This document shows, piece after piece, positions 59,544 to 64,000 of a stretch of 64,000 nucleotides of DNA. This DNA is from an uncultured Latescibacterota bacterium (GTDB lineage: Bacteria > Latescibacterota > UBA2968 > UBA8231). Position numbers and translations under genes: made by a program. The stretch is taken from contig OY282352.1 of assembly GCA_958295495.1 (NCBI GenBank), positions 3,598,548 through 3,662,547 on the forward strand, given 5' to 3'. The notes below the pieces were generated by a model that saw only the letters and a list, made by a program, of their open reading frames with translations, was not told where the DNA came from and made no database searches. Positions within the stretch are counted from its first letter, which is position 1; the number at the start of each line of letters is the position of its first letter.

Positions 59544-60724
59544 AAGCCGTCTTTTGCACCCTAGTCCTGTGCGCCTGTCAGGGTGCGCCGCCCGACCTGC
59601 CCACCGCCGAGGTCGGGCGCGGCGATTTTGCGGTGACGCATTTTGAGGGGGGCGAGGTGCGTGCGGCCAGCGGCGAAGTCGTAATGTCGCCGCGGATCGG
59701 CGGCCGGCTCAAGATCGTCCACCTCTGGCCCGAAGGAGAGCAAGTAGATGTCGGCGATTTGATCCTCCAGTTCGACCCGGCCGAGTTTGAACGGGAGATG
59801 CTCGACCGCGAGGGCCAGCTCGAACAGGCCCACTCGGACTTCGCCAAGGCCAAGGCTTGGCACGGGCAACGCCTCGCCGACATCAAGCGCAAGATCCAGC
59901 AGCAGCAGGCCGAGCTCGAACTCGCCGCGCTCAATCGAGAACGCCAGCAGTTCTCCTCGATCATTGACCAAGAGCAAGGGCGCATCAATTTGGCGAAGGC
60001 CCGACGCGCCGTGGCGGAAGCGCGGCAGGAGTCCGTGGCCCAAGAGGTGGTCAATCGCGTGGATTTTCGCAAGCACGAGCTGAGCATTGCCCGCCGGCAG
60101 GAACGCTACGAAAGGGCGCGGCGCGACTACGAACGCACCAGCATCCGCGCCGAAAAGCCGGGTATCGTAGTCTATCGCAAAATCTGGAAACCAGGCACCG
60201 ACGAGGAGGGCAAAGTCGCGGTCGGCGACCAAGTTTGGGGAGGCCGCGCCCTGCTCGACATCCCGGACATGAGCGAAATGCAGGTGCTGTGCCTCATCGG
60301 CGAAATGGACATTGAGCGCCTGCGCGTTGGCCAGCGGGCCTTCATCCGCCTCGAAGCCTTCCCCGGGCCGGTTTTCAACGGCACCGTGGCCGACATCGCG
60401 CCCATGGCCTCCCCCCAGCCCGGCGCACCGGACATCCACGTCTTTGAGCTCGTCATCGACATTGACGAGCAGGACGAGCGGCTCAAGCCGGGCATGTCTG
60501 CCGCAGTCGAAATCGTCCTCCACGCCATCCCCAACGTCCTATCCGTGCCCCTGAACGCCGTCTTCGCCCGCGCCGACCGCTGGGTTGCCTATCGGCTCGA
60601 AGGCGGCGATTTCGCGGAAGTTGAGGTAGAATTGTCCGCAAAGAACGCCACCGCGGTCGTGGTCGCCGCCGGCCTAACCGAAGGCGATGTCGTCGCCCTC
60701 AAAGACCCCACTGCCCTCCGATGA
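59540..60724 (+). CDS. Periplasmic adaptor (HlyD/MacA-type) lipoprotein
   Basis: The 394-residue product starts with GTG and a lipoprotein-like signal ([15 protein letters not shown]). It has a lipoyl-like domain split by a long coiled coil (about 90-210, with [20 protein letters not shown] and the [14 protein letters not shown] turn), then a beta-barrel domain and [14 protein letters not shown] near the end. This is the adaptor of a MacAB-type exporter. It overlaps the ATPase stop by four bases (GTGA) and is followed by a second adaptor. No TolC-like gene is in the window. Confidence 0.88.
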   Translation: MKAVFCTLVLCACQGAPPDLPTAEVGRGDFAVTHFEGGEVRAASGEVVMSPRIGGRLKIVHLWPEGEQVDVGDLILQFDPAEFEREMLDREGQLEQAHSDFAKAKAWHGQRLADIKRKIQQQQAELELAALNRERQQFSSIIDQEQGRINLAKARRAVAEARQESVAQEVVNRVDFRKHELSIARRQERYERARRDYERTSIRAEKPGIVVYRKIWKPGTDEEGKVAVGDQVWGGRALLDIPDMSEMQVLCLIGEMDIERLRVGQRAFIRLEAFPGPVFNGTVADIAPMASPQPGAPDIHVFELVIDIDEQDERLKPGMSAAVEIVLHAIPNVLSVPLNAVFARADRWVAYRLEGGDFAEVEVELSAKNATAVVVAAGLTEGDVVALKDPTALR

Positions 60725-60731
60725 GGTTGTC

Positions 60732-62102
60732 TTGACCCACGTTCCGAGTGCCAACAGCCGCCGCAAGTGGTGGATCGCCGGGCTTTGCGCGGTCGCGGTT
60801 TTGGCCGCGGCGTTTATCGCCTCACAGCAGATGCTCGACGAAGCCGCGTCCTCCATCCCCTCCTACCCAGTCCAGCAGGGCGAATTCGTCATTTCCTTGC
60901 AGCTCAAAGGCGGCGAACTCGAAGCCGTGGAGGCGGAAAACATCGTCGCACCCCGCGTCCGCGGCCAGCTCAAGATCGTCGAGCTGTTTCCCGAGGGCGA
61001 GCAAGTCGCCGTTGGGGATCTGCTCGTCCAGTTTGAGCAAACGGACTTTCAGAAGCGGGTCATGGATGCCGAGCAACAAGTCGAGTCGGCGCGGGCCGAC
61101 ATGGAGAAAACGCGGGCCACCCAGCAAGCCGAGATCGTCAAGCTCGAAGCCGACGTCCAAAACCAAGAGGCCAACTTGCGCCTTGCCGAACTCCAAGTCG
61201 AACGCATGGTCTTTGAAGCCACCGTGCAAAAAGAGGAGGCCCAAATCGAGGCCCACAAAGCGAAACTGAACTACCAGCAAGCCGTCGAGAAACTAGCGTC
61301 GCAACAGGTGGTCAACAACGCCGAGGTCAGGAAGCGCCAGCTCGAAATCGAGCGCAACGAGCGCGAGCTAGACAAGGCCCGCAAGGAATTGGCAAGTACG
61401 ACCATTAAGGCCGAAAAGCCCGGCTTGGTGGTGTACGGCAAGGTGTGGAAGGGCGAGCGGCCGGAAAAAGTGCGCGTTGGCGACGAAATTTGGGGCGGGG
61501 TCAACGTCATCTCCCTGCCCGACCTCTCCCAGATGCAGGTCAAGACCTACGTCAACGAGGTCGAGGTCGATAAGCTAGACACCGGCCAAGTGGCCCTCAT
61601 CAAGCTCGACGCCCTGCCCGAACCCACCTTCCACGGCCGCATCAAGAGCATTGCCTCGCTCGGCCGCGAGAAGGAGGGCGAGAAAAACGTCAAGGTCTTT
61701 GACTTGGTGCTGGCAATAGAGGAAGAAGACGCCCGGCTCAAGCCCGGCATGACCGCGACCGCAGAAATCATGGTCGAGACCATCCCACCCAAGCCAGCGG
61801 CCAAGCCGGACTCCGTGCAAGCCGAGGCCAGCGCCGAGGTCGCCGCCGCCGCGCCCCTGCCCTTGTACATCCCCTTAGACGCGGTTTTTGAAAAGGATGG
61901 GCGCGCGCTCGTCTATTGCCTCGTCGATGGCCAGCCCGAAGAGCGGGCCGTGACGCTGGGCAAGAAAAACGAGGACTTCGTCATCGTCGAGCACGGGCTG
62001 GCACCCGACGACCGCGTCGCCCTGCGCGACCCGACCCAAGCGGCTGATCCCATCGGCGGCATGGACGCGACCTCCGAGGCACCCGCGCCCGCAATGCGGT
62101 AA
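60732..62102 (+). CDS. Periplasmic adaptor (HlyD/MacA-type) with membrane anchor, second copy
   Basis: The product has about 456 residues. The likely start is TTG at 60732, which has GAGG five bases upstream; an ATG at 60687 would overlap the previous adaptor. A membrane helix (WWIAGLCAVAVLAAAFIASQ) is followed by a lipoyl-like part and a long coiled coil (about 100-230, with ESARADMEKTRATQQAEIVK). The ending includes RLKPGMTATAEIMVETIPPK and a Pro/Ala-rich linker. It differs from the first adaptor in anchor (helix instead of lipid) and has the same coiled-coil length, so the two may form mixed rings. The permease follows after three bases. Confidence 0.87.
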   Translation: MTHVPSANSRRKWWIAGLCAVAVLAAAFIASQQMLDEAASSIPSYPVQQGEFVISLQLKGGELEAVEAENIVAPRVRGQLKIVELFPEGEQVAVGDLLVQFEQTDFQKRVMDAEQQVESARADMEKTRATQQAEIVKLEADVQNQEANLRLAELQVERMVFEATVQKEEAQIEAHKAKLNYQQAVEKLASQQVVNNAEVRKRQLEIERNERELDKARKELASTTIKAEKPGLVVYGKVWKGERPEKVRVGDEIWGGVNVISLPDLSQMQVKTYVNEVEVDKLDTGQVALIKLDALPEPTFHGRIKSIASLGREKEGEKNVKVFDLVLAIEEEDARLKPGMTATAEIMVETIPPKPAAKPDSVQAEASAEVAAAAPLPLYIPLDAVFEKDGRALVYCLVDGQPEERAVTLGKKNEDFVIVEHGLAPDDRVALRDPTQAADPIGGMDATSEAPAPAMR

Positions 62103-62105
62103 TCC

Positions 62106-63353
62106 ATGCAACTGCGCGAAACCGCCGCCTTGAGCTGGGTCGGGCTGCTCTCGCACAGGCTGCGGACCCTGCTGACCATGCTCGGCATCGTCTTTGGCGT
62201 GGCCGCGGTCATCGCCATGCTGTCCATCGGCGAGGGCGCCAAACAGGAATCCCTCGAACAGATCCGCCAGATGGGCATTAGCAACATCATCGTCCAGCAC
62301 TGGGAAAAAGACGAGGGCGAAGCGGGCGACGCCACCGACGCCGACCACAACCGCTCGGCCGGCCTGACGTGGGACGACGCTCGCTCGATCGCCGCGATAT
62401 GCCTTTTGGCCGATTACGCAACCCCGCAGCGCGAGATCAAGGTCAAGGCCCAAGCCCAAGGCAACACCTTTCACACCATGGCGGTGGGCACGACGCCCTC
62501 CTATCTGACCGTGCTCGACGCCCGCATGAAAAGCGGCGCGTTTTTCTCGGCCGCAGACGTGCGCGACGCCAAGCGCGTTTGCGTGTTGGGCGCGGATGCC
62601 AAGCGCGCGCTGTTCTTTTTGGACGATCCCCTCGGTGGCCGGGTCAAAATCCGCAACCAGTGGTTTACGGTCATCGGCGTACTCGAAGACAAGGGCGCGG
62701 CCGGCGGCAAAATTGGCGGCGTGCTCGAAGTGCGCAACACCGACGAGGACATCTACGTCCCGCTGACGGCCCTGCTCAACCGCTTCCACTCGGAGCCGGG
62801 CGAGCCCGAACTGACCCAAATCACCGTCAAGATCCCCAACTCCGACCAATTGCCAGAGGCCGCGGCCATCGTCCGCACCATCCTCAACCGGCGGCATCGC
62901 GGCGTTGAGGACTTCAAGATCGCCATTCCCGAAGAGCTGTTGCGCCAGAGCCAGAAAACCCAGCAGATCTTCAACATCGTCATGGGCTGCATCGCCGGCA
63001 TCTCCCTGTTAGTCGGCGGCATCGGCATCATGAATATCATGTTGGCCTCAGTGCTCGAGCGCACGCGCGAAATCGGCATCCGCCGCGCCTTGGGCGCGCG
63101 GCGGCGCGACATCCTCTCGCAGTTTTTGGTCGAATCGCTGCTGGTCAGCCTAATCGGCGGCCTGATTGGGGTGGTGCTGGGCTACGCCATCCCGGAAGTG
63201 ATCACCCTGTACGCGGGCTGGCGCACCATCGTCCAGCCTTGGACGATTGCCCTCGCCTTTGGGGTCTCGGCCGCGGTCGGCATTGGCTTTGGCATCTACC
63301 CGGCCCGCCAAGCCGCCCTCCTCAACCCCATAGACGCCCTGCGCTACGAATAG
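62106..63353 (+). CDS. MacB-type ABC transporter permease (FtsX-like)
   Basis: The 415-residue protein has one N-terminal helix (LLTMLGIVFGVAAVIAMLSIG), a large periplasmic domain (about 45-270, MacB-PCD type) and three C-terminal helices. The conserved motif GGIGIMNIMLASVLERTREIGIRRALGARRRDI follows the second helix; only its start and ALGAR are diagnostic here. Unlike Escherichia coli MacB, the ATPase is a separate gene. With the two adaptors it would drive export of a peptide, lipid or macrolide-like compound. The substrate is unknown. Confidence 0.92.
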   Translation: MQLRETAALSWVGLLSHRLRTLLTMLGIVFGVAAVIAMLSIGEGAKQESLEQIRQMGISNIIVQHWEKDEGEAGDATDADHNRSAGLTWDDARSIAAICLLADYATPQREIKVKAQAQGNTFHTMAVGTTPSYLTVLDARMKSGAFFSAADVRDAKRVCVLGADAKRALFFLDDPLGGRVKIRNQWFTVIGVLEDKGAAGGKIGGVLEVRNTDEDIYVPLTALLNRFHSEPGEPELTQITVKIPNSDQLPEAAAIVRTILNRRHRGVEDFKIAIPEELLRQSQKTQQIFNIVMGCIAGISLLVGGIGIMNIMLASVLERTREIGIRRALGARRRDILSQFLVESLLVSLIGGLIGVVLGYAIPEVITLYAGWRTIVQPWTIALAFGVSAAVGIGFGIYPARQAALLNPIDALRYE

Positions 63354-63416
63354 CCTTTTGACGAGGGCCGTCGCGTGGCCTTACTTACTCATTCCACCCG
63401 CAAGCGAGGAGGTCGC

Positions 63417-63605
63417 ATGATCCGCTTTAAGAGAGAAGCGATCGAACAGATGCTCGAAGAGCGCAAACCCGAAATCAACCTGACCACCTATCAGCACATC
63501 AAAAAGGCCATCGACCAAGGCACGGAGGACATGGACCCGTACACCCTGTCCAATATATGCCGCGACCTCAAGTGCCTGCCCACCGACATCGTCGAATATG
63601 TCTAA
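63417..63605 (+). CDS. Small HTH (Cro/C1-type, HTH_26-like) protein
   Basis: The 62-residue protein starts at 63417 after a good ribosome binding site (GAGGAGG). The second half, MDPYTLSNICRDLKCLPTDIVEYV, fits the end of small Cro/C1-type regulators (HTH_26), where this part follows the recognition helix. The first half, with LTTYQHIKKAIDQGTED, is shorter and less typical. It probably binds DNA. It lies 63 bases after the permease and may regulate the exporter or be a short orphan protein. Confidence 0.62.
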   Translation: MIRFKREAIEQMLEERKPEINLTTYQHIKKAIDQGTEDMDPYTLSNICRDLKCLPTDIVEYV

Positions 63606-63644
63606 GGGCCTCGTTGCTCTGCACAACCGCTCGGGCGCGCCCCA

Positions 63645-64000
63645 ATGCAGGCCCTAGGTCGTCATCTGCTCGTCGATCTCTACGGCTGCGACCGCGAGCG
63701 GCTCGACGACCCAGACTATATCGCAGCCGAGCTACAGGCCGCCGCTACAGCGGCCGGCACCTGCGTCTTGGGCACGGCGTTTCATCGCTTTAGTCCGGGT
63801 GGCGTCACCGGCGTACTCATCGTCCAAGAGAGCCACTTGGCCGTCCACACGTGGCCCGAGCGCGGTTATGCCGCCCTCGACCTCTTTACCTGCGGCCACC
63901 AGACCGACCCGTGGGCAGCCTATCAACGGCTCAAGCGCACCTTAGGCGCAACGCGGGACAATGTAGTGGAAGTCAGCCGAGGGTTGCACGCTGTTCCAGC
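63645..64000 (+). CDS. speD: S-adenosylmethionine decarboxylase proenzyme (3' end outside window)
   Basis: The visible 118 residues are a typical SpeD of the short bacterial type. Autocleavage Ser63 in QESH yields the pyruvoyl group, and His68 in HTWPE and Cys83 in FTCGH are the other active-site residues. The start MQALGRHLLVDLYGCD is characteristic. It makes decarboxylated SAM for spermidine synthesis. The frame is open at the window end (VSRGLHAVP), where short SpeD proteins are nearly complete, so it either ends just outside or is fused to another domain. Confidence 0.88.
   Translation, partial: MQALGRHLLVDLYGCDRERLDDPDYIAAELQAAATAAGTCVLGTAFHRFSPGGVTGVLIVQESHLAVHTWPERGYAALDLFTCGHQTDPWAAYQRLKRTLGATRDNVVEVSRGLHAVP

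Overview
The window looks like chromosomal DNA of an uncultured, GC-rich bacterium of the FCB group, most like a Latescibacterota (WS3)-type or related marine/sponge/soil lineage. This is an inference from gene content: secreted proteins ending in FlgD-Ig / T9SS-like modules (PNPFNPETT or TPNGDGIND motifs), phytanoyl-CoA dioxygenases, an enolase-superfamily enzyme, a sulfatase, DUF1080 and DUF6785-type proteins, and TolQR-like motors. No rRNA or tRNA gene was seen.

Layout. 1-7.8 kb: sugar/uronate metabolism (Zn-alcohol dehydrogenase fragment, KduD-like SDR, Gfo/Idh/MocA oxidoreductase, GH113-like glycosidase, sulfatase, EamA exporter). An A+T-richer two-gene cassette (642-2135) with a HEPN-like RNase motif interrupts the dehydrogenase/SDR pair, and both of its edges carry partial copies of that pair. 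8.0-10.8 kb: exbD-exbD-exbB and a CsgG-like periplasmic protein (minus strand). 10.9-28.3 kb: an accessory block with a transglutaminase-like protein, a DUF6785 membrane protein, a DUF1080 protein, two discoidin/FlgD-Ig proteins, an epimerase, a GH4 enzyme, a dead IS5-type transposase, two large pseudogenes and a secreted FlgD-Ig protein. 28.3-45.7 kb: a long minus-strand envelope operon (discoidin/FlgD-Ig protein, three paralogous D-rich beta-barrel-like proteins, a TPR protein of about 1080 aa, DUF5683-like, FN3 lipoprotein, DUF4159 protein, lipoprotein). 46-50.5 kb: decayed genes, then epimerase, PhyH dioxygenase, enolase-superfamily enzyme and a divergent PhyH, followed by a MITE. 50.8-58.1 kb: an FG-GAP/FlgD-Ig protein, a small Cys-rich secreted protein, a truncated flavin oxidase and two GT-C-like membrane glycosyltransferases that share a C-terminal domain. 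58.2-64 kb: a MacAB-like exporter with two adaptor proteins, a small HTH protein and the 5' part of speD.

The strongest structural observation is that the envelope operon (28.7-45.7 kb) and the exbB/exbD/CsgG-like genes (8.0-10.6 kb) look like two halves of one ancestral operon split by the 10.9-28.3 kb block. Decayed copies of the lipoprotein 3' end lie at the left break, and decayed CsgG-like and exbB pieces at the right break. Rejoined, the 13 genes would specify a proton-driven inner-membrane motor, periplasmic TPR/DUF4159/CsgG-like parts and outer-membrane barrel proteins. This is a candidate undescribed envelope machine, distantly reminiscent of Agl-Glt or SprA-type systems. The second candidate system is the HEPN cassette at 642-2135.

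Many pseudogenes here keep both gene ends and have lost the middle, so this genome seems to decay mainly by internal deletion.
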